A stretch of 64,000 nucleotides of DNA. Source: Alphaproteobacteria bacterium (GTDB lineage: Bacteria; Pseudomonadota; Alphaproteobacteria; Micavibrionales; UBA2020). The stretch lies in NCBI GenBank assembly GCA_025934695.1, contig JAICWS010000006.1, positions 1-64,000 on the forward strand, written 5' to 3'. Under the pieces are notes generated by a model, which saw nothing but the letters and a program-made list of their open reading frames with translations, was not told the origin of the DNA and did not search any database. This document shows positions 38,487-47,161 of this stretch, piece by piece (the stretch's first letter is position 1; each line of letters starts with the position of its first letter). The translations under genes were made by a program, and so were the position numbers.

Positions 38487-38809
38487 CGCCATCATTACCG
38501 ATAGGTCCGAAGCCGGAGCCGGAGGAGCTTCTCAGTAAGCCGCTGCATATGTTCATGTGGGTTTGGCTGACAGTGAGATGTGAAAATCATCGCCCTGTGC
38601 GGACGTCATTAATCTCGGCACTGTCGCTAGTGGAGAGACGGCCAAACATCACTATGGGACGCGTCATAGGTAATCTGAAATGCGCTAAGTGCGGCTTGCC
38701 GCCCTTCACGGTTGACGCCTCAGAGTTTGACAAGGACACGGACGCTTTGGGGAGGCCTATTGGGTGGCGATTTCAACTCTTCCCAGAGATTAAAATTATC
38801 CGCTTGTAA
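38483..38809 (+). CDS. small island protein with Cys pair
   Basis: 108 residues. The only visible motif is CAKCG near residue 70, possibly half of a zinc ribbon with the Cys/His of RCENH near residue 33. Overlaps the preceding gene by 4 bases. Function unknown. Confidence 0.5.
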   Translation: MTPSLPIGPKPEPEELLSKPLHMFMWVWLTVRCENHRPVRTSLISALSLVERRPNITMGRVIGNLKCAKCGLPPFTVDASEFDKDTDALGRPIGWRFQLFPEIKIIRL

Positions 38810-38838
38810 CGAATGTAACCTTAATTCAATGTCGAATC

Positions 38839-39510
38839 ATGTGTGGACGATACGGTCTCATTAAAAAGATAGAAGAAATTCAGAAGAGATACCGCGCTCA
38901 ATACAGTGAGGCGTGGGAGACGAATTACAACATTTGCCCCACGACGTTGGCCCCCGTCATTGTTGAGGGTGAGAAGGGGCGGGAAATTCGCTTGATGAAA
39001 TGGGGGCTAATTCCGTCGTGGTCTGAAGATGGGAAAACGAAATTCTCCACAATCAATGCTCGCGCTGAAACCGTAGCGAAATCCGGCTTGTATCGCGGCC
39101 CATTTAAAAAGCACCGCTGCATTGTGCCGGCAAGTGGCTTTTATGAATGGGCGAAGGATAAGAAGAAAGGCGACCCGCCGATGTGGTTCACGCCGAAGGG
39201 CGATGACTTCTTCTCGTTTTGCGGTATCTGGGATAGCTGGAAGTCGCCAGAGGGCAAGGAGATTGAAAGCTTCTCAATTATCACGACCGATGCAAACACA
39301 GTCGTCGGTAAGATACATGACCGGATGCCGTGCGCGATAACTGATAACATGATTGCTGCGTGGATATCGCCGACGACGCCGGAAGGCGACTTGCAATCCT
39401 TCCTGGGGCCATATCCGGCCAGTAAGACGTCAGCCTTGCCCGTTTCCGCCTACGTCAACAAAGTCGCAAACAAGGGGCCAGAATGTATTGCCTCCATAAA
39501 CAGCACTTAA
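38839..39510 (+). CDS. SRAP (HMCES/YedK-like) abasic-site protein
   Basis: 223 residues. Cys2 directly after the initiator Met is the residue that forms a thiazolidine link with abasic DNA. It is joined by NARAET, VPASGFYEW and HDRMP, the conserved SRAP blocks (Asn, Glu and His of the active site). It shields abasic sites in single-stranded DNA; island and phage-borne copies are common. Length is normal. Confidence 0.92.
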   Translation: MCGRYGLIKKIEEIQKRYRAQYSEAWETNYNICPTTLAPVIVEGEKGREIRLMKWGLIPSWSEDGKTKFSTINARAETVAKSGLYRGPFKKHRCIVPASGFYEWAKDKKKGDPPMWFTPKGDDFFSFCGIWDSWKSPEGKEIESFSIITTDANTVVGKIHDRMPCAITDNMIAAWISPTTPEGDLQSFLGPYPASKTSALPVSAYVNKVANKGPECIASINST

Positions 39511-39524
39511 CTTTGAGGTTCGCG

Positions 39525-40121
39525 ATGCGAATACTGATGGTGATTTTTCTTTCCGCGCTCCTATCCAATACAGCAATTGCGGCACAGACAAAGCGCTACG
39601 ATAAGAATGTAGTTGACCTGATGACCAAGAAGGAATGGCCGGAGTGGAACAAAGAATGGATTCAGCGCGCGAACTCTCTCATATACAAAGCGGCGGACAG
39701 GGTCGCGTCCTCTCCTGAGTGCGATAAGCTGTCCGACATTGGAGTGTCGGAAGGATTCAGTGTCCCAAACAAGAAGCTTTCTTTTTTTGCTGAATGTGCA
39801 AATGGTAAGCGGTTCGACATTGCTGATAACGAATTGAAAGACCAAACCGCAGCAAGGTCTGAAACCGCAAAGGCGGCAGACATCACAGATGAACAAGCCC
39901 TTGCCTCTTGCGAAGATGCGGTCAAAAACGCGCTGCACCATCCGTCAACATTCAATCTCAAGTCTTTAAGCGTTCAGGTGTATCGGGCCAAATGGGGAAA
40001 TATTGCTACGAGCTTCGACTTCGATGCGAAGAATTCTTTCGACCTGGAACTTAAATATCATGCTCGTTGTGTAATTGATGGGCAAGGCATGGAATCCCCT
40101 GAGATTTACGAGGTTAAATGA
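39525..40121 (+). CDS. exported protein of unknown function
   Basis: 198 residues with a Sec signal peptide (MRILMVIFLSALLSNTAIAA). The C-terminal half (CEDAVKNALHHPSTFNLKSL, then FDFDAKNSFDLELKYHARCV) looks like a small periplasmic domain with two conserved cysteines. ATG 39525 is used, inside the end of the SRAP gene's downstream frame. It is coupled to the next gene by ATGA. Confidence 0.6.
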   Translation: MRILMVIFLSALLSNTAIAAQTKRYDKNVVDLMTKKEWPEWNKEWIQRANSLIYKAADRVASSPECDKLSDIGVSEGFSVPNKKLSFFAECANGKRFDIADNELKDQTAARSETAKAADITDEQALASCEDAVKNALHHPSTFNLKSLSVQVYRAKWGNIATSFDFDAKNSFDLELKYHARCVIDGQGMESPEIYEVK

Positions 40122-40876
40122 TGGCAGCAAAGCTTTCGTACATTCCGAAGTGGCGCGGTTGGGCGCTATTATTCACCGTCTACATTCTATCTTTCTTTGT
40201 AAATTCCTTCGTTCTACATCATATGCAGCATCCTGTTCCACAGGACGCGGCGCAGATTACGTCTAGTTTGTTTGGAATGGGCGGTGCCTGCCTTTGGTTT
40301 CTTTCGACGACTGTTGAAACCCCCAGCAAATTTAAAATTGAGGTTCATGCACCTAAAATGGGAAAGCGCATTGGCGGCCCAAGCGGGCATGGCCGCAGTG
40401 ACGACCTAGAAGAGCTAGCAGATGCCTTGGTGCTGCAGAGTCGCGTGAATGCCTATGCTGCTGTGTTTACTGCGGTAGCAGTTTTTTGGTCAGTCTCTAC
40501 CACAATAGAGAATTTTCTTTTCCATGTCGCCGCCGACCAAAGTTCAGCAGTCAGATATCAAGTTGTGAGTCACAACGGCGAGACTGGAGAGTGGGTATTT
40601 GAGAAAACAGGTGGCGGAAGCAGTGCTCGAGTCAAAGTTTTGGCAAAATGCGTTTCTTATCAGTGGGGCAAGCATGAGGCCAATAAGGGATTAAGTAGTT
40701 GCTCATTAAATGTTGGAGATACACTTACGCCAAATATTCATCCGGAATACGCAGCGGCATATTTGAATATTGATGAATTAAATGGCTGGCTGTCGATTAC
40801 GTCGGATTCGGAGGCTGACCGTACCAGACAGTCTTTCGAAATTGAATCCGAAACCGTAGTGCCTGAAGGGAAATGA
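40118..40876 (+). CDS. membrane protein of unknown function
   Basis: 252 residues with two or three hydrophobic helices in the first 140 (ALLFTVYILSFFVNSFVLHH; AVFTAVAVFWSVSTTIENFL) and a soluble C-terminus with two cysteines. ATG 40118 overlaps the previous stop; ATG 40121 is also possible. It sits between an exported protein and an exported HNH protein, so it could be part of one envelope-acting unit. Confidence 0.6.
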   Translation: MMAAKLSYIPKWRGWALLFTVYILSFFVNSFVLHHMQHPVPQDAAQITSSLFGMGGACLWFLSTTVETPSKFKIEVHAPKMGKRIGGPSGHGRSDDLEELADALVLQSRVNAYAAVFTAVAVFWSVSTTIENFLFHVAADQSSAVRYQVVSHNGETGEWVFEKTGGGSSARVKVLAKCVSYQWGKHEANKGLSSCSLNVGDTLTPNIHPEYAAAYLNIDELNGWLSITSDSEADRTRQSFEIESETVVPEGK

Positions 40877-41374
40877 ATGTTCAGGGGGCTCTCTGCATCT
40901 TCGTTGCTGATACTTCTTTTTCTGGCGATACCCGCGACTGCTGAAGGAGCCGCGCCTTGCATACCGACTTCGCATGGTTGTGTGTGGACAAATCCCGATG
41001 TGCGGCAGGAGACAATTTCAAATACCATCTGCGTCCCCGGTTACACAAAGACTGTGCGGCCTGCCGTGTCATACACAAACGGCGTAAAGCGTCATTTAAT
41101 GTCACAACAGGGAATAAACCTATCCCTGATGAACGGTTATGAGCTGGACCACCTTATCCCGCTTGCTCTTGGCGGTCACCCGCGCAATCCGTCAAACTTA
41201 CAGCTACAGCCATGGAACGGAAAGACGGGAGCGAAGGTGAAGGACAAGCTAGAGGTCCGCCTCCAAAAGGCGGTCTGTGGTCATAAAATCACACTTACCG
41301 ATGCCCAAAAGTGTATCGCTGAAGATTGGATAAGATGTGCCGCACTTCATCCGAAACAAAGAAGACGCCATTAA
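40877..41374 (+). CDS. secreted HNH endonuclease-like protein
   Basis: 165 residues. A signal peptide (SSLLILLFLAIPATAEG) precedes a short Cys-containing part and then an HNH core: YELDHLIPLALGGHPRNPSN, LQLQPWNG and a trailing KLEVRLQKAVC helix. The ELDHLIP His and the Asn of NPSNLQ are the expected metal/catalytic residues. A periplasmic or exported DNase. It starts directly after the preceding stop, so the three genes 39525-41374 form an operon. Confidence 0.75.
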   Translation: MFRGLSASSLLILLFLAIPATAEGAAPCIPTSHGCVWTNPDVRQETISNTICVPGYTKTVRPAVSYTNGVKRHLMSQQGINLSLMNGYELDHLIPLALGGHPRNPSNLQLQPWNGKTGAKVKDKLEVRLQKAVCGHKITLTDAQKCIAEDWIRCAALHPKQRRRH

Positions 41375-42687
41375 CCCGAATTTCGAATAGCAGCGCCACC
41401 CAGTACAATTGCTTCATCGAGCTTAACAGCTATCTCTGCACGGCTTCCAATTTTCTGGCCTTCGTTTAGAAACCAGAAGGTGATTTCCCGAAGTGCACTT
41501 TCGGCAATCTGACAGGACTTCTCAATATCATTCATAGCCCCCTTACTGCCATGAACTATGTCGCTTCTCTTATTGTAAAGGCTTTTCATCAAATCCAATC
41601 GAGTTGGTGTATCGCCGAAGCTTTCAGGAAGCAGCGCGGCCGCTCTCATTCTAAATTTATAGGAAGACTCGCTCTTATCGGGGACCAAAAGGTTTTCTAG
41701 GCCAATCACGCAATCAACCAAGTGGTCCGCAGCGTCTCGCCGCCCGGAAGCTGTTCTAAGACGCCTAAGCGGCAATGCCAGGTCTCCGCTTGGCGAAGAA
41801 TTAATTGAGGAAATTTGTTCAAATGCCTTTTGAACACGCTGAATACCATCATCCGACAAATGTACGGAAATTCCGCTCCGGCTCGTAAACGTTGCTATGC
41901 CGCCGAATATCCTTCCACATCTCAGATAAGGGCTCTTTGTCGATTTATCCAACAGTTCAAACGAAACTCTCCCATCGACGGACAAGTGAAGCGCGTTAAC
42001 AACGTCCTCAAGAGTTTCATGAAGAGTACAAAACTTTTCCTTAGTGAGGGTTTGCTCCATGAAGCAGAGCCAGTCTTTTGTCCCAGGAACCGGCTTGCCG
42101 TGTGATAGTGACGTGGGTCCAGTTTCTTCACCAAACTTGAATAGGTCATTAACTTTAACGGGGCGTAGGAAAATATCGGGCCCAAGATTGAACGGCGATT
42201 CCGCTGAAAATGAACTAACGAGATATACCGATTGCCACTGTGCAGTATCAGATTTCAGGTCAGCTATACATTTTTCACACGTCCTTTGAATCTCCTCGTC
42301 GTTGATAATCAACTTTCCGACGCCATCAAAATATTCTTCCAACATCGCACGAGGCAAAAGGTCCGGCAATATTCCAAGCCCCCAGTGCGGGTAAGTTCCG
42401 ACCTCTCGGAGTATGGACCTAATAGCATCAAGCGTTTCTTTTAGGGGAGATTTCGCATAGGGATTTCCGCTATTTCTTTCAAGTGAGGTAATGAGACCCT
42501 TGAAGCACGGCTCTAAAGAGGATTGACGCACGAAAACCATTTGTCCGTTTTCGTTGGGTTCCCTCCACATATATTCTCGCAATAGCGAGGGCATGTTTTC
42601 CGGCAATTGGCTTCCGTTATGCCGCGCCATGTCAATGACCATTTCAACGGCTTCTCGGAAGCGCTTTTTCAGTGCGGCTATGGGCAT
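41371..42687 (-). CDS. HEPN-domain protein
   Basis: 438 residues. The C-terminal 130 residues read like an ApeA-type HEPN domain: DHLVDCVIGLENLLVP, SSYKFRMRAAALL, then SLYNKRSDIVHGSKG with the R-x4-H signature (RSDIVH) of HEPN ribonucleases near residue 374. The N-terminal 300 residues are unknown and may sense the trigger. ATG 42687 follows GGAG at 6 bases. HEPN proteins in islands often act in abortive infection by RNA cleavage; this role is inferred. Confidence 0.65.
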   Translation of the reverse strand: MPIAALKKRFREAVEMVIDMARHNGSQLPENMPSLLREYMWREPNENGQMVFVRQSSLEPCFKGLITSLERNSGNPYAKSPLKETLDAIRSILREVGTYPHWGLGILPDLLPRAMLEEYFDGVGKLIINDEEIQRTCEKCIADLKSDTAQWQSVYLVSSFSAESPFNLGPDIFLRPVKVNDLFKFGEETGPTSLSHGKPVPGTKDWLCFMEQTLTKEKFCTLHETLEDVVNALHLSVDGRVSFELLDKSTKSPYLRCGRIFGGIATFTSRSGISVHLSDDGIQRVQKAFEQISSINSSPSGDLALPLRRLRTASGRRDAADHLVDCVIGLENLLVPDKSESSYKFRMRAAALLPESFGDTPTRLDLMKSLYNKRSDIVHGSKGAMNDIEKSCQIAESALREITFWFLNEGQKIGSRAEIAVKLDEAIVLGGAAIRNSG

Positions 42688-43070
42688 CACAATCTCCAAT
42701 AGACAAAAATTCACCAGTTTTGATAGGTCAGCATGATATTGTTTTCACCTAAGGGAGGGAAGGGGCAAGGCTTGAAAGCCAAATGCGTCTAAAAATTCTG
42801 GAGGGAAATTCTGTCCGAATTAGGGCTTGAGGGATGCCAGGAGTTAATCAGCCCGTCGCGTTTCTCGCCGGGAAGCGCATACATCACATGAACTGTGAGA
42901 TGAGGTATCTCCGCTTCAGTCATCGACGATAATCAATGTTAAAGCTCCATTCCCAATGAACGCAACTAGACTATGAATACGGGAAGCTATTTAAAAACAG
43001 GTCGGCCATTGAAAAAACTAAACGGGTCGAACAAGATTAAGCAACCATTCGGCGCGGGGGAGGATTCGAA
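42688..43070. other. 383-base gap inside the island
   Basis: A+T-rich, no open frame with coding character, no clear hairpin or repeat. GGGGGAGGATTCGAA just before 43071 is the ribosome binding region of the McrB-like gene. Divergent promoters for the HEPN and McrB-like genes are expected here, but I see no confident match. Confidence 0.4.
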
Positions 43071-43727
43071 ATGATATATGACAAGTCAACTCGTGAATTG
43101 ATGAAGCAATTCGCAGCTGAAAAGCTAGAAAAGTCCAAAGTGTTTTCTAAGCGCGACGCGGTCAGTTGGTTTCAGGAGCGCTATCCTAAGATTGACCCGC
43201 ACACCGTCCAATTGCATGTCGAGCGAATGGCCGTAAACAATGCAAAGTATCGGCGGAGTGCAACGCCGACAGCTGGTAAAGACTTGTTCTTTAAGCTTGG
43301 GCCAAACAGCTTCCGCCTTTGGGACCAAGAGCATGACCCGGCACCAATTTATGGACCTCCGCGAGAAAAAGCCCTTGCTGCATATCCTCTCGATGAAGAT
43401 GAAATCGAGGAGGGTGAGGACGAGGAGGAAGACGAAGATGAAGTGAATGATAACGCGCCCGCAATGTTTTCGAAGAACACAATCTTCTATGGTTGCCCGG
43501 GGACGGGGAAAACATTCAATGCCATTAATCGTGCGGTCGCTATTCTCGACTACCCATTTTATGTTTCTAGGTCCTCAATTCCCGCTCTATCTCGCAACCG
43601 CTGCCACGCCAGCTTTGCGGCGTTGTCGCTGATGGGGAATACGCGGTCAGTCGGCTTCGCGTCCTCCGGCTTAATCTTCTCAAGGATTGTAATGGCACGA
43701 GTGGAAAGCGGTATCGTCCTGGAGTAG
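43071..43727 (+). pseudogene. truncated McrB-like AAA+ gene
   Basis: The frame is open for 218 codons, but only about the first 165 make sense as one protein: a winged-helix-like N-terminus (KRDAVSWFQERYPKIDPHTV), an acidic linker (EEGEDEEEDEDE) and the start of a McrB-type motor with Walker A FYGCPGTGKTFNAINRA near residue 140. At about 43560 the sequence changes into the reverse complement of the integrase gene, so Walker B, the arginine finger and any nuclease partner are missing. The remaining residues are antisense translation. It cannot work as an NTPase. Confidence 0.7.
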
Positions 43728-44407
43728 CCATTCTTCGTAATTCCGATGAATGCTGTTCTCGCTGTAAAGTTAATATCCTGCCAGCAGAGGCGCAGCATTT
43801 CGCTACGGCGCATCCCGGTTTCAATTGCAAAGAGGATGAGGGGATAAAGCCATGTTACCCGCGTTTCGGATAACGCCACTCTCAGCCGTTCCATTTCCTC
43901 AAGGGAGGGCCGCCGAGCGCGGGGCTTTCCAACCTTCGGCTTCTTGACGCGTCTCAAAGGGTTTTCCTTGAATGGCCAGCCCCATTCCATCATGGCGACA
44001 TCGAAGGCGTGTTGAATGATGCTGATTTGATGAACGTAGGTTGTGGCAGAGACTTCCATTAGCCGTGCAGTCTTGTCGGCAGCGAAGTCTTGAGGCGTTG
44101 CTAGCAGCGCGATTTTCTTAGCTATCGGTCGCCGCTGATAGGCGCGGATGATGATTTCCTGATTTTCGGCACTGCGTTTCTTAGATACGACTTCTTCAAT
44201 GTACCGTTCCAACATCTCTTCTATGGTCGCGTTTTCTGTGTGGATAAGCGAAAGCGGTTGGAGGTCATTCCGGTCGGCTCTGATTTCCATATTCCGCGCC
44301 CATTCGACAGCGTCGGCGCGAAGGTTGAAGGATTTGGATTGGGGAGGGCAGTTCTTGCGACGGACTTGGACTTGCCATTTGTCGCCGCGCTTACGGATGG
44401 TCGGCAT
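43559..44407 (-). pseudogene. tyrosine recombinase lacking its catalytic C-terminus
   Basis: 282 codons: an N-terminal arm-binding domain (MPTIRKRGDKWQVQVRRKN), a core-binding domain, then the catalytic domain with box I Arg in TGMRRSEMLRLCW (about 195) and the beta-hairpin Lys (GITKNGYSRTIPL). It ends at RDRAGIEDLET, exactly where family members continue with the H-x-x-R box and the Tyr nucleophile. These are absent, so it should be inactive. It is oriented with its 5' end towards the intact tRNA-Val, 106 bases away. Confidence 0.8.
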
Positions 44408-44420
44408 GGATTCGCCTCAC

Positions 44421-44439
44421 TGTGACAGGGTTGTGACAG
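44421..44439 (+). repeat. TGTGACAG direct repeats (right arm-type sites)
   Basis: TGTGACAGG at 44421-44429 and TGTGACAG at 44432-44439, again with an 11-bp period, just upstream of the integrase start. They match the motif and period at 32427-32457. Confidence 0.55.
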
Positions 44440-44512
44440 CGAGATTTATCGGTGCGATGCTAGGAGGCTTTGGGGTAGGTCCTAAGCCGTTGTTCTGGCT
44501 TGGGAAACCGGA

Positions 44513-44587
44513 TGGTGGACACAACAGGGATTGAACCTGTGACCCCTACCATGTCAAGATAGTGCTCTACCGCTGAGCTATGTGTCC
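44513..44587 (-). tRNA. tRNA-Val(GAC)
   Basis: 75 bases on the minus strand with encoded CCA. The acceptor stem GGACACA/TGTGTCC, D arm, anticodon stem CTATC/GGTAG around loop TTGACAT (anticodon GAC) and T arm ACAGG-TTCAATC-CCTGT all pair. It is the integration target of the island to its left. Confidence 0.96.
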
Positions 44588-44727
44588 ATTCCAGAGGGCT
44601 TTCCTACCACATGATGCGGCGGGAACGCAAGTCAAGCCTTCAACTTTTCGACATTCCATCACTTACTGGCGGCGCGGCCGGGCGCCGATAATTCCTTGTT
44701 TTAAAATAGAAAATCTTTTTCGTGCTG

Positions 44728-45561
44728 TTACAGGCGAAAGGTCATTTTCTGCCCGTCGCCACCGGCGCTCAGGGTTTTCAGCATCTCGGCGGCATGCTTC
44801 ACGGCGCTCTCCGGCACGGTCTCGAACTTCTCCGCGGCGCCCAGCGTTTCGGCGCCGGTGTCGAGGTTCGTGGTGATGAGGGTGCGCTCCTTGCTTTCGA
44901 AGTTGAAGATCTCCGTCATCTTGCGGCCGATGGCCTTCGACGCGGTGACATGCGCGATGCTCGTCTCTGACATGAGCGCCCAGGTTTCGGCGGGGCCGTC
45001 GTGCGCGGCCGCAGGCGCGGCAGGTAAGGGCGGAGCCTCCGCCTTGGGCGCGCCGCCGGCGGCGGCTTCCTGGTCGAGATGAATCGCTTCCTGCTGGCGC
45101 AGGTCGGCTTCGTGGCGGCGGATGTCGGCGACGCGGCCCGCCAGTATCGCCGCCACATCCTGCATGCCGCCATTCTTCGCGGCCTCAAGATCGTCGTCCG
45201 TCACTTTGACGCGCGGGTCGCCGGCCAGCATTTTCGAAATATCATGGGTGCGCGCCTTGGTCAGCGCGTAGCAGAGGAGCGAGTAGTAATGGTAGTCGGT
45301 GTACCGGCCGCCTTCATCGATCTTGAAGACGAGGTTCGGGGTATCGGTGAACTTCAGCACGGCCTTGAAGCATTCCGCGTCCTGCTCGTCGATGGCGCGG
45401 CGCAGCCAGCCGCTCTTGTCGTCGTCCGAGGCTTCGGCGGGAGAGATATTCGCAAGCGCCACCTTGACGGTGTCGGGGTTGCGCGACGAGATGGCCTCGC
45501 CGACGGCGTTCTTCCGCTTGCTGACGTCGCGCCATTTATTCCACTTGTCGACCAATCCCAC
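44728..45561 (-). CDS. ankyrin-like protein of unknown function, candidate effector
   Basis: 277 residues, soluble. The first 150 residues show degenerate helical repeats (SGWLRRAIDEQDAECFKAVL, LCYALTKARTHDISKMLAGD, LEAAKNGGMQDVAAILAG) like worn ankyrin units; then an Ala/Pro linker and a C-terminal region (ETSIAHVTASKAIGRKMTEI). GTG 45561 has GAGGAGG at 7 bases. Outside the island by composition. The effector reading is by analogy with the other ankyrin gene. Confidence 0.65.
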   Translation of the reverse strand: MGLVDKWNKWRDVSKRKNAVGEAISSRNPDTVKVALANISPAEASDDDKSGWLRRAIDEQDAECFKAVLKFTDTPNLVFKIDEGGRYTDYHYYSLLCYALTKARTHDISKMLAGDPRVKVTDDDLEAAKNGGMQDVAAILAGRVADIRRHEADLRQQEAIHLDQEAAAGGAPKAEAPPLPAAPAAAHDGPAETWALMSETSIAHVTASKAIGRKMTEIFNFESKERTLITTNLDTGAETLGAAEKFETVPESAVKHAAEMLKTLSAGGDGQKMTFRL

Positions 45562-45687
45562 GATATCGCCTCCTCATCCGGGGTTGCTTCCCAAACTCTA
45601 GAGGAAAACGAACTATTCTGTCAAATTAATAGGGTAAATGGAGGGACTTGGCATCGGTGGTCGCGGCCCCGCCTGTCGCGCGCACAT

Positions 45688-45725
45688 AAAAAGGTTGTGC
45701 CCAGCCGGGGGGACGGCTGGGCACA
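45688..45725 (-). terminator. Rho-independent terminator of the CpdR-like gene
   Basis: A 12-bp stem TGTGCCCAGCCG / CGGCTGGGCACA with, on the minus strand, a following ACCTTTTT tract. It lies 44 bases past the receiver gene's stop codon. Confidence 0.85.
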
Positions 45726-45769
45726 GGGGGTTACGGAGGGGGAATATGTCTCCGTTGGGGGTTAACTTG

Positions 45770-46225
45770 TTACTGCGCCTGGCTCCGGAAGGTTTTCTGC
45801 GCGAAATCCGCGAAGATCACGTTGCCTTCACCCGTTTCCGGGTTGGACTTGAAGGGCAGGCTGCCTTGGCCCATCAGGTAGCGCACGCGGGTCACGACTT
45901 CCTTCAGGTGGAAGGGACGCGTGGTGACGGGGGCGGGGGCATAGGCCGGGGTTGCATGGGTATCCATCGCAACGCCCGCGAAACCGGTGATGAAGATGAC
46001 CTGCAGGCCGGGGTTGTCCTGCAGCGCTTTTTGCGCCAGCACGAAACCGTCGATTCCGGGCATCACAACGTTCACGAGCAGCACGTCGAACGCTTCGCGG
46101 GAGGAAACGCGCCAGGCGTCCAGGCAATTGTCGACGAGCTCGACCGAGTTACCTGCCTTCTTCAAAGTATTGTACAGGTAGGTCGACGTGCTCTGGTTGT
46201 GTTCTGCGATCAGGATGCGTGCCAT
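45770..46225 (-). CDS. CpdR-like receiver protein with degenerate phosphorylation site
   Basis: 151 residues: one receiver domain plus a 25-residue tail. The N-terminus MARILIAEHNQSTSTYLYNT matches the CpdR style, in which the family has an acidic pair where this has Glu8-His9. The phospho-acceptor position is Asn52 (LLVNVVMPGIDGF) in place of Asp, and the conserved Lys is Arg (TTRPF). The Thr of FITGF is kept. In Caulobacter, unphosphorylated CpdR directs ClpXP to degrade CtrA and PdeA; a receiver that cannot be phosphorylated would be fixed in one state. A perfect CtrA-type box lies 56 bases upstream. Confidence 0.75.
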   Translation of the reverse strand: MARILIAEHNQSTSTYLYNTLKKAGNSVELVDNCLDAWRVSSREAFDVLLVNVVMPGIDGFVLAQKALQDNPGLQVIFITGFAGVAMDTHATPAYAPAPVTTRPFHLKEVVTRVRYLMGQGSLPFKSNPETGEGNVIFADFAQKTFRSQAQ

Positions 46226-46280
46226 TTGAATTCTAACTCCCCCTAAAAGGAACTTGTGGACAGGTCGTTAACTCATTTGT

Positions 46281-46295
46281 TTAATCATTCGTTAA
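46281..46295. promoter_or_regulatory. perfect CtrA-type box between receiver and rhodanese genes
   Basis: TTAA TCATTCG TTAA, exact TTAA-N7-TTAA, 55 bases from the receiver start (minus) and 216 bases from the rhodanese start (plus). Another TTAA at 46268-46271 lies 9 bases before it. The surrounding 286-base gap is A+T-rich and holds no gene. Confidence 0.6.
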
Positions 46296-46511
46296 CGTCT
46301 TATGTTTAATAGTAGAACATTTTCCAGAAATGCTGTCAAAGGAATTTATGAACAAAAAGTTAAAACTGCTAGCAATAAAATTTCTTCACGCGTGTCCTAA
46401 ATGATATTTTTCAAAGTGTTATGGCAATCACTTCGCGCGGCCAAATTCTTTACTTTTTATTAATTCCGTGTGAAATCTGACCCTGTTTTAGTCTGGGAAA
46501 GAGCAGGAATC

Positions 46512-47078
46512 ATGCGTATTTCAGAGATGTGTTTTGCGGTTACTTTATTGATTTCGTTGTCATTTACAGGAGTCGCCGCCTGGAGTGACGACTCCAATGG
46601 AATGCCGAAGCCGGCGCCCGCCGATTTAAAGCCTCCTGTAAGCGTCGATCAGTTCAAGGCCGATCTGCCCGCCACCAATCAGGAATTGCATCTGCAGGGC
46701 TTCCTGGACCTTAAAAAGCAGGGCCCGGTGGTCGTCCTGGATATCCGCTCGAAAGAGAGTTTCGACCGCTGGCATATAAAGGGCTCGGTCAATGAACCCT
46801 TAAGCGAACTGACCGAGAAAACCTTGCCCAAGCTGGCGCCGGATAAATCCACGCCCGTTGTCCTGGCCTGCGACTTCAGTTTCCAGCCAACACGCATGGT
46901 CGCGGGAACGCTCCAGGCCTATCCGGTGCTGAAGGCCAGCGGCTACACGAAAATCTACCGCCTCAACCTGTGGGACGCCGACGACCACAAGAAAGTGCTC
47001 GAGCCTTGGGATGAGGAAAAGCTGATCGATTTCGCCGGCACGGATGTGAAGCCGGCTGCGGATACGAAGAAGCCCTGA
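46512..47078 (+). CDS. exported rhodanese-domain protein
   Basis: 188 residues with a signal peptide (CFAVTLLISLSFTGVAA) and one rhodanese domain: VVVLDIRSKESFDRWHIKGS at its start and the active-site loop LACDFSFQPTR with Cys as expected. Periplasmic sulfur-transfer or redox role is inferred. ATG 46512 follows AGGAATC. It is followed by a palindromic repeat separating it from the convergent cupredoxin gene. Confidence 0.8.
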   Translation: MRISEMCFAVTLLISLSFTGVAAWSDDSNGMPKPAPADLKPPVSVDQFKADLPATNQELHLQGFLDLKKQGPVVVLDIRSKESFDRWHIKGSVNEPLSELTEKTLPKLAPDKSTPVVLACDFSFQPTRMVAGTLQAYPVLKASGYTKIYRLNLWDADDHKKVLEPWDEEKLIDFAGTDVKPAADTKKP

Positions 47079-47087
47079 CGTTAGAGC

Positions 47088-47155
47088 GTCATCCCCGCGC
47101 AAGCGGGGATCCCATCGTTATCGCGGCACAAGATCCGCGCATGCGCGGGATGACG
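47088..47155. repeat. intergenic palindromic repeat pair
   Basis: GTCATCCCCGCGCAAGCGGGGAT at the left and an inverted, diverged copy (ATCCGCGCATGCGCGGGATGAC) at the right. Lies between convergent genes and may end transcription on both sides. Confidence 0.7.
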
Positions 47156-47161
47156 TCGTGG

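Larger units (their letters stand above)
32275..44587. mobile_element. genomic island integrated at tRNA-Val(GAC)
   Basis: The 3' 66 bases of tRNA-Val are duplicated exactly at 32275-32340 and 44513-44578, bounding 12.3 kb of visibly A+T-richer DNA with different codon use. A tyrosine recombinase gene lies next to the intact tRNA, as expected for tRNA-3'-end integration. Cargo: HamA/HamB-like pair, nuclease-like gene, two small genes, SRAP, three exported or membrane proteins including an HNH protein, a HEPN protein and a broken McrB-like gene. The integrase lacks its catalytic C-terminus, so the island is probably immobile. Confidence 0.8.

Noticed and set aside
32275-44587. Prophage
   Set aside because: No capsid, terminase, tail or lysis genes are visible; the cargo is defence and unknown genes.
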